DNA of 39,631 bases from Fragilaria crotonensis (Eukaryota > Bacillariophyta > Fragilariophyceae > Fragilariales > Fragilariaceae), in contig JAKSYS010000597.1 in assembly GCA_022925895.1 (NCBI GenBank), positions 1 through 39,631 on the forward strand. Reading direction: 5' to 3'. The notes beneath the pieces are model-generated. The model searched no databases. It saw only the letters and a program-made list of their open reading frames with translations, and had not been told where the DNA came from. The translations under genes and the position numbers were made by a program. Shown one piece after another: positions 10,561 to 22,455 of the stretch. Numbering within the stretch: position 1 is the first letter of the stretch; each line of letters starts with the position of its first letter.

Positions 10561-11089
10561 CAGGAAACAAAACACGAGCACCACCAATGTGAAGAATCGT
10601 GCCTGGCACGAGGCGCAGCTTCTCTGCTAGAAGCAAGGGTCAAATAGTACAACAAATGACAACACCGCCTCCAGAAAACCAGAAGTGCTTGTCAATACGG
10701 CAAGTAAAAAAGGTGGAGGACATTAGAGGTGGACTTTGGAAAGCATCCAACTTAACAAAGAGTGTACTCTTTCATTGTTGCTTTTGTTGTGATCTGGCTG
10801 AGCTGACGGGTTTTCTGTCAGCTGTTCCAGAAATGCAAAGGGCATAGTGAGCAAGAATTGTGTGGTCAGGGGTAATGGAAAGTAAAGAATGATCAGCACA
10901 AACCCTTTCACTGTCAAGTAGTACCAACAATCCGCTTGGGGCGTCGGTGTTCATTGTGCCAACAACCTTGCATACTATGTGTGGCCAACAACCATGAGGC
11001 ACCAAAGGCATGTATGGTACACACTGCAGCAGCTTTTTGTTGAAAAACAAGTCCAAGCTAGACAAGGCGAAGCTGAGACATTGGCATAC

Positions 11090-12600
11090 GAGTCATTGAA
11101 AGAACAAACTATACATTGATGGAGGAAGCAAAAGCCAAATGGGATCTCCTTGGTGATGCTGCCAGGGAATCATGAAAGTTTCACGCAAGGAACCATGATG
11201 AGAGACAGCCGTACATCCACGACCAAATCATTGAGACAATTCGGAATCGTCCAACCAAAGTGTCTGAAAAGATTGCAGCAGATATTGACCACAGGTGCTC
11301 TTCAACCACAATTCAGTCTTGCTCCCATTGCATGGCTCTTACAGTGTCTATGTTGGTTGAGGGGATCCTACTACCATTGCTCAGAAAAAGCAGGTGCAAC
11401 ACCACATTGACTTTGCCACACTGCTTGTTTGATATCACTGGGGACTTGACATGGTTGCTGGGATAAAGTATCTAGCTGTTGGTGAACTTTGATGAAAAAT
11501 GTTTCTATGGTTGGCTTGGACATGCAAATGCAAATAAGTGAGAGGAACTCGGTTTGGAAAAGAATCTCGTATTTCTATATCACAAACATCACATCAATAA
11601 AACAATGATTATTGTTGTGACAAGCTATTCATTCGCTCAATGAAAACATCGAGAATGACGAACACGGGCTGGAGATCATGATGCATTGAGTGCCGGGAGC
11701 ACGAATTGCCAACATGCGTGTCCGAGCAGGCTGGAAGACACAAGTGGGACAACAAGTTTATGATGGTGACATGATTGTCGGAGAGAAGGAAGATGTCTAG
11801 ATGGTATCTTGCTTTGTGACTGGATCCGATGTTTGAACATCAGACAAGCCAAAGTTTGCTCTGAGACATTTCCTTGATCACTCCCATCTCCTCCCATTTC
11901 CTCGAGCTGACAAGCTTGTTGGGAACAATGGCAAATATGTGGGGAACATACCTATTGTCCAAGGCGACAATGCAGGACCACATCATGCTGGGCATTTGTT
12001 GCATTCTGCAAGCAAGAATACTACTGCAAAGCAAATCAGTGGATGTGACAACCACAGGCCCCACAGATTCCACACATGAACAATCTTGACTTGGCAGTGT
12101 TTCCATATATGTCAAAACGTCATGCTGAAGTGGGCACAAACAACAATGCTTCTTTGGAATCAAGTTCCAATCAATTGAAACAGCACCAGATGGATTTTTT
12201 GCGTGTATGTTTGGTCCAAGAGCTGGAAATCGGAATGATTCATTCATGCATGTCAGGAGTCGGCTAATGGAGCAACTCCGTCTCTTCATGCCAGAGCCTC
12301 ATATACTCCCTGTTTGGGGATCTTGTCTATCCACAGCACTCTATGTATGCATATGCTGTATTTGGCGGCAACATAAATCCACCCCCAAGGATCTCATCAA
12401 GCTACATGGAAAACACAAATGTCTGAAATGCAGCAGGAAGTTGTTGAACAAGTCCTTCCTAGTTGTCAAGGCAGCAATGATCGTGTTGAAGAGTCCCACT
12501 GAAAAACACACATTCTTAGTCAACCTAAGAACATTATGTTTGTGCGGCAAGAACCAGACTTTGGAGGCGTACTTTGCAATGCAGCACTGACATCTATGAC
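11090..12600 (+). pseudogene. DDE (Tc1/mariner-like) transposase fossil
   Basis: The plus strand shows a fragmented transposase. An N-terminal part has helix-turn-helix-like text (PTKVSEKIAADIDHRCSSTT). Then comes VNFDEKCFYGWLGHANANK with the first Asp at 11491-11493, followed by DKPKFALRHFLDH, GNIPIVQGDNAGPHHAGH with the second Asp at 11966-11968, and PQAPQIPHMNNLDLAVFPYM with the third Asp at 12088-12090, followed by SKRHAE. The sites fit a DD(x)D catalytic triad of the IS630/Tc1/mariner type. The reading frame changes at several points and includes stops, so it is not functional as it stands. Terminal inverted repeats could not be found by eye. It is a different family from the transposase at 36-39 kb, whose motifs are GQDES, FDHSQGH and GIEYSW. 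Confidence 0.7.
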
Positions 12601-13389
12601 AACGAGATTTCTCCATGTACAATGATGCAACCAATCAAAGATGTGGTGAAGCAATACAAGCGTACACTTAACAGCTAGCTACTACATATCATCTGCACAG
12701 AATGGTGTGTGTACTAAGGGAGAGCGACGACGTACACTACCGTAAATAGAGGAAATTTAACCATTTCACCGGAAGATAAGCTCCAAGGACGGAATCTTGC
12801 GTACAACATGATGCGCCACGAAGTCTGCCATGCCATTTTGCATCGGGAAAATCTGGCATAATCTGGCATTCAACCAAAGTGTCAGGTCATTCAGATATTC
12901 TAGTGCTAAATGAGAGGTTTCTGTGAATGTAAAACATTAAATACAGGAAGACGAGTATGAATGTTCATTATTTAGTTTTCTGCTGGACCAAAAATGTACA
13001 CTGGAAGGTTAGCTCCATTTTGGTAATTTCATGACAATTCCCGTCTCTTAAGTTTGCTATCTGCGGTAGTCAAGATATATTTGATGCGAGCATATGCTTA
13101 TGTCCAAAGAGGGATTGTGGTGGTGTTTGCTGGATTATCTTGAATCCAGGAATCATCACAGATACTCCAACCAATGCAAGCCCTCCGTTGGCATGACGTG
13201 ACTTACTTGGTGCATAGTGCAGAAGGAAATTTTCTTATCATATGCCTGATTCTTGTTTGGGTTTTGGGTGGAAATGAGGAAATTGCCACCAGAAGCATCA
13301 AAGGCAACAGCCATACTACTAACAAGTGGCGGATTGAAAGAAGGAAGTTCGAAAGCAACAAGGTGCGCCCACAGAAACCAAGCATCTGA

Positions 13390-13900
13390 TCATGAATGAT
13401 GTTGAGTTCTATAGAATTAGAGGGACTCCTTGATTTGGCAATATGGTTTGAATGCACTCACAATTTTCAATTTCTTATTATTGTTCCTTTCATTCGCGAC
13501 AATACAACACAGGAATAAGTACTTGAAAACATCCGGGTCCACAATTCCTTTGAAACGCAATAAAGATGAGGCAGAACTGATCCAAAAAATTCAGATGCAC
13601 TATGACAAGTCATTACGGGGTCAATCGACAACATGGTTTGTGTGTACGCAAGTCTGTCGTTGTGGATGGAACTTAATCTGAGGTCCCTTGAACAACCCGA
13701 ATGCATTGTTGCTTTTGATGTAAATTCTTTGTTTTTTATGATGACAGCTCTATTCCTGCAGGGGAGGTAAGAAGTCAAACGTGGCAGCTCACAATATGCG
13801 TATCAAGATTTTCAACACAAAAGGCTTTACTGGCGCTGAAAGAGCTGGTGATGAGACCCTGGGAAGTCACCCCATTCACAGTTTGCAGTAAATGCATGCA
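13390..13900 (+). pseudogene. Crypton-like tyrosine recombinase fossil (copy 1)
   Basis: Plus-strand pieces in shifting frames match the repetitive diatom tyrosine recombinase that I see better preserved on the minus strand at 33.7-35.9 kb. They are NTTQE then VLENIRVHNSFE (compare TPAMQVKLDYIHVHEKF), VCVYASLSLWMELNLRSLEQP (compare LCLWLKLSIKLYLSAMESP), SSIPAGEVRSQ (compare FWIPEGV), and LGSHPIHSLQ at about 13855-13885, which fits the LGSHSIRK catalytic HxxR box of this family. Stops and frameshifts throughout make it a fossil. Flanking remains at 12.7-13.4 kb and 13.9-14.3 kb could belong to it but are too worn to align by eye. Confidence 0.5.
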
Positions 13901-16900
13901 CATTGTTTGGACTGAAGCATAGATGATTACATGAATGTTCTTGAAGGTAGTTGATAATAGTGGAAGGCTCAAGTTTAAAAGGGATATGAATGCGCAGAAT
14001 CCAAACCTGGATGATGAAGTTGAAGAAAGTTGTGTCCTGGTGGGGCACCATGGTACTTTGTTTTCCCATAGAGTTGACTAACCAGTATCAAGACGAGGAT
14101 GAAAGCAAGTACAACCATGTTTGCAATGATGAGGACCGTCATTCTTGTTCCAAGCAATATGATACCAAGAATTATCACAAAAATGTTACCTGGTGCTTTG
14201 TCATCGCTTTTACTTGGAAAAGGATTACTTTTTGCCTGATTCTATTCACCATACGATAATGCTGCTGTGAACCACCATGCCGTTCCAGGCGAATTCAAAA
14301 ACGGCATCCGATTGGAATTGAATAACATTCTGCCTTCTCGACAAAGAAATCATGAGTTAATGTCACGGTACCAGACTGCAATCTGCTGATTGTTGCGGCA
14401 ACGAAAAACCGAAGGTTAGTATGAGCATATGAAAGCCATTTCCTCCTTTCGACAACATCTGCTGATGAAGGTAGGATATGACAACAATTGGATTATTCGG
14501 CCAGGGAATGGTTGTCATGGTAGAAATGCTGGCCAATACAATAGGAGGGTTATCAGCCAAATTTTTCGCTGCCCACCAGTCACTTGCCAGTCAGGCATGA
14601 TGTAAGCTACATGAGTTGAGGATACAACAAATGGCAGACAAACGTTCTACGAACAAGGGCTTGAAGTGCCTTGCAACTAGGAGAGTGGGGCATCAGCATA
14701 GGTAGAACATGTGATGGAAAGAACATGATGACATCAGGCAACTACTGTAGTAACTGGCTGGGGGAACACGATGACTGCCAGCAGTGACTGGACACAAGGT
14801 GGCCCTGGCAAGACTGAGCCCAAATTCAGAAGATTTGTTTGAACTGTGGCAAAAATATCAAGTTGGCATCAGTGGATGGGTAACAGCAAAGCTTTTTAGC
14901 CAAATCTGAGGGAGGTGGGAAAGTCAAGCTCAATATACATAGGAGAGGGGTTTGTGGAGCATACTGATTGAAGGGTTAAAACTTTGACTCAAGATGACTG
15001 TGGATACAGCAATCAAATCAAATAGTGTACGGACACCAAAAAAGCGTCACCATATCACCCACAAGATTGAGGTGGGTTGAAAGGATTCCAATCCAAAAAT
15101 GCAATCCAATTCCAGCATTATAGCTTGATTGTGGTTGGCAGTATGTGTTGTCAGCAGTAGGTGATTGACTGTAAAATTGTAAAAGTATGGCATTTGTATT
15201 CAATCTACTCCATATGTTCAAAGAGAACCATCACCTCTGTGGTTGTGGTCTGATTTTTACATCATCTTAATACTTCCATGATGTCCTCTAGCTAGCTCTA
15301 GGAATAAGGTGATTATTCATATCGTACCCTGCCGGCGCCTTGACAAGAATTCGAAGCCCAAACAGGTCGAAGTACCACCTAAACATGTCTTTGAGCCGCT
15401 ATTAAGGCATAGAGTTGACAAATGTGTTATTTGTAAGTAAGAGAATTATCAATTTTGAAAAAATGTACGATCCAGCCCTTTAATGATTAATAATTTCATA
15501 AGGTAATGCAGATAATCACTCGAACAAGCACGTTTAAGATATGAATGTGAAGCTTCCATCAGCTCAGCAATCATCACAACTTGTAGCACGTTAAAAAGTG
15601 CTCCACCATGCAAAGAAGCAAACAATGCGGTAGAAACTTTTGTACTTTCCCAGGTTGACTTAGGTGGAGAGAACTTGAGATCACGGTCAGAATGTTTAAC
15701 CATTCCAGAAGCACGATGAATTGACTGAGATGTTGATGAATTTGCAAAGCCGTCTGTTTTCTAGTGGACCAAAGCCATTTATTCAATTCTATTTAAACCT
15801 AAGCATTTCTCTTATAAGCAATCCATCATTTCACTTCTTGTTCCACCATTTGATGATTAGAACTTCATCAGCATTACTTGGTCTTATTCTCATGAGCTGA
15901 TTATACGGGTACTATGGATTTCCTGGGGCGAATACAACAACCCCACTAGGTATCAGCTACAGTACTGTCACACCATGCCAACCAAAACATAATGTCAACA
16001 AATTTATGTTTTGCATTCATTTAGAAGCAAAGTGGTACAGGATAAAATATGGAGGCCTGGCGCGTTGCTAAAGTAACAAGATTTGGGAGGTGCAAAAGTT
16101 TTGAGTTACCAACTTCCAGTGCAATCATCAGCACAGAGCCGTTCAAAACGGTGCGTATTCTTCCGAGCAAGCACACCACAGAAAGGAGCTCCTTACGGAA
16201 CGAAACATATTTTCCATATACATTAAGCAGTCATTTAAGTAATAATGAGTAGCGTTCTCATGGATACTGTACTTCTAATGAATGGCTTGAAGCCACTTCT
16301 ACTCGGTGGTACCACAATTTCTTGTTTTAACCTTTGGTATTCTTTATTCAATTTCAAGGTGGCTTCATTCATGCAACAAGCCTTTGACATGAAGCATTGT
16401 GGTCTTTCTCTGCTATAAGTGCAGCAGGTTGCCCTTCCTCCTCATAGTGCACGATTATTCAGGCCCAAGCTCCAAGTAAACTAATCACAATTTTCATCAT
16501 ATGAAATTCTAGGGTTTTGCAGTATTATGGTCAAGGGGAGTTGGCAGTTCAGTTCTGGTGTATGAGCACACATCAAGACAAATTCAATTTGCTTGGTGAA
16601 GCATCCATGAATCACCAAAGTAGTGAGGAGCACCATTGTGATAGCTAGTGCCCATGGTGCCATTGTTGAGAAGGTTGAATCGGATATTGACTCCTTCCTC
16701 TTGCTTGCTTCATCTAGGATAAATGTTTAGTCTGATTTTCCATTTGTAGACTTCCCGGGTAGAAATTTGGCATGTGCTTGTCCTCTGCATGGCCCAATCT
16801 TGGATTGTGCTGGAGCTGATGATATTTGCGCATCAACTCCCAGACTTCATTTTTGGTTTGACTATGGATTTCTTCCTCCAATGATGCCTTGATGAATTCT

Positions 16901-19157
16901 GCACAGCCTGCTGGCTACATAGTATCAGGATTTTTAGAGCATTACTATAAGCCAGCATGGCATGCTGCTCTCCATCAATGTACAACCCCCTTCTTGATGG
17001 GTTTATAGGCCACATGATGGTTACAGTGTGTGTCCTTCAACATAGCTTCAAAATCATACCACACTTCTAAGACATTGGATCCTTGTTGGTTGATGATTCA
17101 ACAAAGGTCTGTGATGATTATCCTTTTGGGACCTTGTTAAGGAGAAAATGCTATCCACCCAGGCACATGGGATCAACTACTGCCGTCCTTTACTTATTTT
17201 ACCCTATTAGAAACAATTTTGCGTAGGTACAATCCTGCTGTCTACTCAAAAATACATTTGACCATGACGGCCAATATGAACATGATCTTGACACTACATC
17301 ATGTAATGAGAACAGATAAAACTCCTCAAATATCAAGAATAAGTCATCAAACAGTGCAGCATTGCAAGCTAGATGTTGCTTCCTAATGGCTTCCACTTTT
17401 GATATTGAAATGATAGTTATGGCCTTTGGCGTTTGCCTTGTCAGTCACTACGTTAGACCCTATCTCAGATTATGCTACGGTCTCAGTCGGATTAGTATGT
17501 ATGGCAACTTTTTCTTCAATGAATTGAGTACATCATCATACCCCAAAGTTAATTTGGGGGACATGCTCTTTTAATGTGATACTTATGATGGCAGCAGGGT
17601 AGATCAATTTCGAACGCCATGACATCTGGGCTTTCCGTACCAAAACATATGTATGATTCTACGGAACAACGCCTTGTGTAGAATCAAAACATGCTTATTT
17701 AAGGTTGTATTTGAGGCCTTAGAGCATCCCCACCGGTTCATGCTGTTTTGATTTCCAAAGACACCCAGTAGCGCTTTTAGAAATCTATTGTGATAGATTT
17801 CCGGTGTCTTTTTTGCTCCGGTGCCATGTGAAATTTTGTGTGTTGTCGTTTTTGCACCGGTGTCACCCTAAAATCTAAATCTTGTGGCAACCAAATCTCA
17901 ACTTTTATGGGGCACACACCAGCAAGTTGGATTTTGCTGATGAATGAGGAAGATAGATTTAAGTATTTGCAACAAAAACACATTGTTTGCTTCAGAAACA
18001 TTTTGTTTCGCAGAACTCGAACGCACCTGTAGACAATGTCACGCCAAAAATTTGCAGAGTTTTGCAGTCGGATGGATCAGTATTCATTCGGATGATTCGA
18101 TTACTCAACATTTTTGAGTCGAACAGGTCAAAAACAGGCACACAACAATTTTGCATTCACTCTCTATTTTCATTCTTATCACCTCACATATAGCGTGTCA
18201 AGTTGGAAATAGTGGGGCCAAAATGCCAAAGGCACTGCAGGTGGGAGAATTTTGGACATTTCAGTACATAAAAATGCTCTTCATTCTTAAAGGCCATTGC
18301 TTACAGGACACAAAAAACAGAAACAAAACATATTTTGTTTTCGTTTTCAAGGCTTGCTTCACAGCCTTACGGTCTGATTTTGCGACAAAACAAAAAATCT
18401 TTTTGCTGATGCTGTGCTCATAACCAGATCATCAACAAAATCGCACCCTATCGATTTTGTTGCTGAGACAAATATTTTTTGCATTTGCTTCATTCCAGAT
18501 TCCGTCAAAACTCGCTTAGGTTTGAGGTTTGAGTTATGCTGGTACGAAGTACTTTCGCAATGACAACACAACACCATGACATATTCATACCTTTTGACAA
18601 CAATACGAGAAACAATGTCACCGGTGGGTCAAAAATAAAAACTTGAGATACATGCACATACGAATATTTGCGAAAGCGTCGACACAAGCAGAAATTGTAC
18701 CACAAGGCCGTCGAGTACAATTTCTTCATCAGCGAAACAAATATTTTGTTCTTGTTTTTTTGCACTGGCCCATTTATTAAGTAAGTCTCGAATATGATCG
18801 TTGGTCGAAAAATAACGGACGTACCTTAAATAGGACACCACAGCTCAAAAATTTTCTTCTGTTGAACCGCCGTTGAGAAACGGTGTTTGTATTTTCTTTC
18901 CTCATCTAGCTCGGCTTACGATTGCAATATGTAAATCCCTACTATACAGATTTATTTATATATGCAAACAAACACGGTACTCTTAGAACTGTGCATATGT
19001 TAGTATGTTTTATTATTTTCATTTTTCATACCAGACGCCAGTTGTGAAATTTTATTGTTCCGAAGCGTCGCCTGTATGTAAACTCATCCACGCCGGCAAG
19101 ATCAGGGGGGGGGGAAATAAGGCGTGTGCTCTGTGATCTCTGTATTATGTGTTTTAT
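13901..19157. other. Long unrecognised, non-coding-looking stretch
   Basis: No gene, RNA gene or repeat is supported here over 5.2 kb. Open frames stay below about 90 codons and are interrupted. Minus-strand fragments at 17015-16833 (YIDGEQHAMLAYSNALKILI) and 16663-16480 look protein-like and may be remnants of another mobile element. A run of ten G occurs at 19105-19114. Base composition is AT-rich with frequent TTTTG and ACAAAA stretches at 17.8-18.8 kb. Confidence 0.4.
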
Positions 19158-19197
19158 CATATACTAGCTCCAAACGGGTTGCAAGTGTACCTCCGAT
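19158..19197 (+). repeat. Left terminal inverted repeat
   Basis: Forty bases, CATATAC then a variable triplet, then a 30-bp core, complementary to 20670-20709 apart from two positions. Confidence 0.8.
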
Positions 19198-19739
19198 AAA
19201 AATAGAAGAAGGATCCAAAAACTCTGGGTCAGCTCGTATAACTTAGTACATCTCTACAGGAGTTTTAAATCCAGTCCAATGAGCAATTCTCAGACACAAA
19301 AAATACTTCGAGTATAGCGTTGTAAGCACGTGTATTATGTACGTCCTGGTACATGCATGAAAACGGGCAGCGCAATAGCAATGACAACACGCACAACAAA
19401 ATTGACAACAATTTCTTTTTGGCCCAATTGCATCCTTGGGGACAAGTCACCACCACCCGTTCTAGAGAGATTGATACATCTGTACAAGTCTGATTTCGTG
19501 GTAGTGTATCCGATGCACAAATCAGCACTGAAGGCAGCAAAATTGATGGTGGCTCAATTCTAAGTTACTCGGAGGACTTGCAAAAGGAGTGTTTGGAATC
19601 TCAACCTCCCTATGGACTGTTGATTGGAGCGTTGGTTCGACTGACAGCATTGGATTATCTTTTGGAACATCACTTGGATGGTCAGAGAATGCTCGATGGT
19701 GGGCTTATGGGAATTCCTGCTGGCCACGACAATAATCGA

Positions 19740-20040
19740 GAAATACCTCCGCACCGATGGAATGTCTGATGGAGCGTCCGATGGCGTACTCGATCGAAGT
19801 CCAGTTTGGATTGCTGTTAACGAAGGCATATGGCAGGTAAAAATTGGAGTAGGCAGGGAATTTAGGAGGAGACATCACTGGGTGCATCAGATGGAATGTT
19901 TGACGGCATTGCTGACTGCTCATCCGACTGATCCACAAAGACTAGTATGGCGAGACTGAGAGCGGGATTGAATTCCTGCTGACTGGGTCCGTGATGGAAT
20001 CATTGAAGGTACACTCAATGGAACATCCAACTGTTGAACA
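19740..20040 (-). pseudogene. Remnant of a PSxxPSxx tetrapeptide-repeat protein
   Basis: On the minus strand the text reads STPSDAPSDIPS (about 19797-19762) and VPLSVPSMIPSRTQS (about 20036-19985), with another IPSDAPSDV piece between them in a shifted frame. Runs of PSxxPSxx are typical of secreted or cell-wall-associated diatom proteins. Here only short runs survive between stops, so this is a decayed fragment carried inside the inverted-repeat element. I cannot tell which protein it came from. Confidence 0.4.
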
Positions 20041-20669
20041 CTTGGGGAAGGAGTTGTTGTGCCTGGCGCGAGGTTGGCAATCTCAACTTCTCAGCAATCG
20101 AATTGTTGGTTCTGGGAGAGTTGGTTTGATCCCCAACTGACTGCTTGCCATACCGTTACTTGCTGGCTAGTCAAATGGAGTACTTCGATGGCAGACTCGC
20201 TTGATAGAATCCCAGAGGCAACAGGAAGGCTTTATGGAATCTCTGACTACAACAATGAAGTTATACCTGATGGTGTGTCGGAAATGCCATGCAGCAGGAA
20301 AGGGCCTGTTTCGTTGTCGTACCTCTACTACTAAGCTAACAGCGGCGAGGCACTCAAGTGATACCTTCAGTTTGAAGATGCTGGGGTGGAGACTGTGGTA
20401 CTCCAAGTTTATTACGTAATGAATCAGTTAGTAATGTGATGTTGATTGAGTTAGCATCATTTGCGTTAGGATTGATTTACCAACAGAGAGTGCGAATTAG
20501 GCATACTACGCCAGTACTTGTACCTGGTACTACAGTACAATTGTACGTTGTTCTAAGAGCGTTGGCGGCGAAAAAAGGACGTGCCCTCAAAAGTGTCCTT
20601 GACGCTTATTTCTGTCACGTACAAAACGTACACGCATGTACGGCAATTCTTTTTGTTTTTCCATCACGC

Positions 20670-20709
20670 ATCGGAGGTACACTTGCAACCCGTTTGGAGG
20701 TCGTATATG
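20670..20709 (-). repeat. Right terminal inverted repeat
   Basis: Reverse complement of 19158-19197 with two mismatches; the matching ends abruptly on the inner side. Confidence 0.8.
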
Positions 20710-22327
20710 TATTATGTAGCATCGTAACGAGGAGTAAAGGAGTGGTACCTGGTACCACGTACGTATACAAGTACTTAAAGGGTACGAAGCACGAACCCGA
20801 CTACTTCTGATTCTTGAAGTATTTTCGTGCTTTGTGCATACCATACGAGTGTATGATATATCGCACTGTAGCACTAGACTACAAGAGAATTACGACTGTA
20901 TACGGTTTTTCTGCATTAATTTTTCTATGAATGTTGATTAGACATATCAATAATCGAAAGGCCCTGTCACTATCATAACACCAAGCATCCACCCCGAGAC
21001 AAACACTCCCTTCTACCTTATACTCAAAGTACATCATTTGTCGCATGTCGATTCGACATCGTCATTTGTCCTGGGTCCGGGCTCCGGTGTGATTCTGTAT
21101 GCAAATGTACTCGAAAGTCTAGTTGTACCGGTAGTAACACGGTAACCTGGTAAAGTATATTCCTACTCTAATAGAGTCGTAAGTGAAACAGGCAGTTGTG
21201 GTAGTTCGGAATTTCTTGCAGGTCCGGCATTGACGGATTTAAATTGTACGGTACTTGTACTGAATTTCGCGTCGATAGGACTTTCCAGATAGAGTGGTGA
21301 ACACGAAATAAATTTTGAGCTGAAAGAGAGGAACACGAAAAATGTAGTACTCGTACTCGTAGTGGAGTAGTCACGTCGGGAGTCTTTTAGAATATTTAAT
21401 TGATGGCCGTTGTGCATCAGCATAAGTCATAAATCGAAAGGAAGAGTATAATGTACTGTACGTCGTACTCCGGGTACAATAGGAATAAACGATGGTTGCG
21501 AATGACGGATGACCTGATGAAAGGGCATATGCTTCATGTTCTGTACTTTTATAGTTCATCTCCAGTATCGTGTTTTGAGTCCGGAAGTGACAAAACGAAG
21601 TCGGTCCTGGTTGATTGGTCCAAGTTAACATTTTCCAGCAAGGTTATACGAAATGGGCGATTCGCCCATACTACATAGAACGTTGGATTCTACTCGGGGG
21701 GGGCCGAAAGGCGGTTATTCGAAATTCAAAAATGTACCGCATTGTACGTGAAGGATACGTACTAATTCAATATTGATAATAACGACGACAAGGGACATCC
21801 TGAAATTCCGGGGTTCCTTTCCGGATTGTCAAGATGTTGCTATGTTTTGCTTTGCATTTGTAACAGAATACCTCAGGTTCAAGGTAACGTTCTCATGGAA
21901 GCGCGGTTTTCACGTTGAGGACATTACAAGTATTACGACCCTATATATGTTTCCAGATGTAACATTCTTAACGGTGTAAGGATTTTTGGCTGCAATTGTA
22001 TTGCTCCCGGCGTGTGCTCATGCGAGGAGTGATACCGTTATACCGTGTACCAGTCATTGGTACAGACTTACGGGTACGCTTTCTTCAATATAGAGCGACG
22101 CGTTCGCATGCCTTCTATATCTCGAATATACGCATCATCATGTTAAATAGGATTGGTACCAGGAAATGAAGTCCTGTGGTTTATTTGGTGTTTCCCGAAA
22201 TCGAGTTGTCAGCCTGTCGCCAATGCACATCCTTGGTCGGTACAAGTAGTCGCATTCAGCAGCTGGTTTCATCTATTGTTCACCTCCAGTTTCAGTCCGA
22301 TCAGCAGTATCACCCCGCGTATCAGCC
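20710..22327. other. Intergenic, rich in GTAC palindromes
   Basis: No supported gene. The stretch is unusually dense in GTAC, GGTACC and TACGTAC words. It ends in the presumed promoter and 5' UTR of the HMG-box gene. Confidence 0.4.
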
Positions 22328-22345
22328 AGAGAGAGAGAGAGAGAG
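22328..22345 (+). repeat. (AG)9 microsatellite
   Basis: Nine AG dinucleotides lie about 110 bp upstream of the likely HMG-box start codon, probably in its 5' UTR or promoter. Confidence 0.9.
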
Positions 22346-22455
22346 GGACGCTGATTGACGCGACGAGCCAAGTGATCAAGCGGCGAGACGACGTGAGTGG
22401 GTCAAATAATACTGAAAGGAATAACGTTACGTCATCGCACAGTTGTGGACCGTTT

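Larger units (their letters stand above)
19158..20709. mobile_element. 1552-bp terminal-inverted-repeat element, non-autonomous
   Basis: The ends are a 40-bp inverted repeat: 19158-19197 and 20670-20709 match at 38 of 40 positions, including a perfect 30-bp core beginning CTCCAAACGGG. Inside there is no transposase. The interior contains degenerate text that on the minus strand reads as a Pro-Ser repeat. The octamer TATTATGT directly follows the right end (20710-20717) and also occurs 7 bp outside the left end (19143-19150), so a target duplication is possible but not clean. Family unknown; a large MITE or a fold-back element are both possible. Confidence 0.6.

Noticed and set aside
19143-19150. 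TATTATGT as a clean target-site duplication of the inverted-repeat element
   Set aside because: The left copy stands 7 bp away from the repeat end, so the match may be chance in AT-rich DNA.
22153-22455. N-terminal extension of the HMG-box protein from 22153
   Set aside because: The first codon is TTG, the stretch includes the (AG)9 microsatellite, and the composition does not look coding; treated as promoter or 5' UTR.
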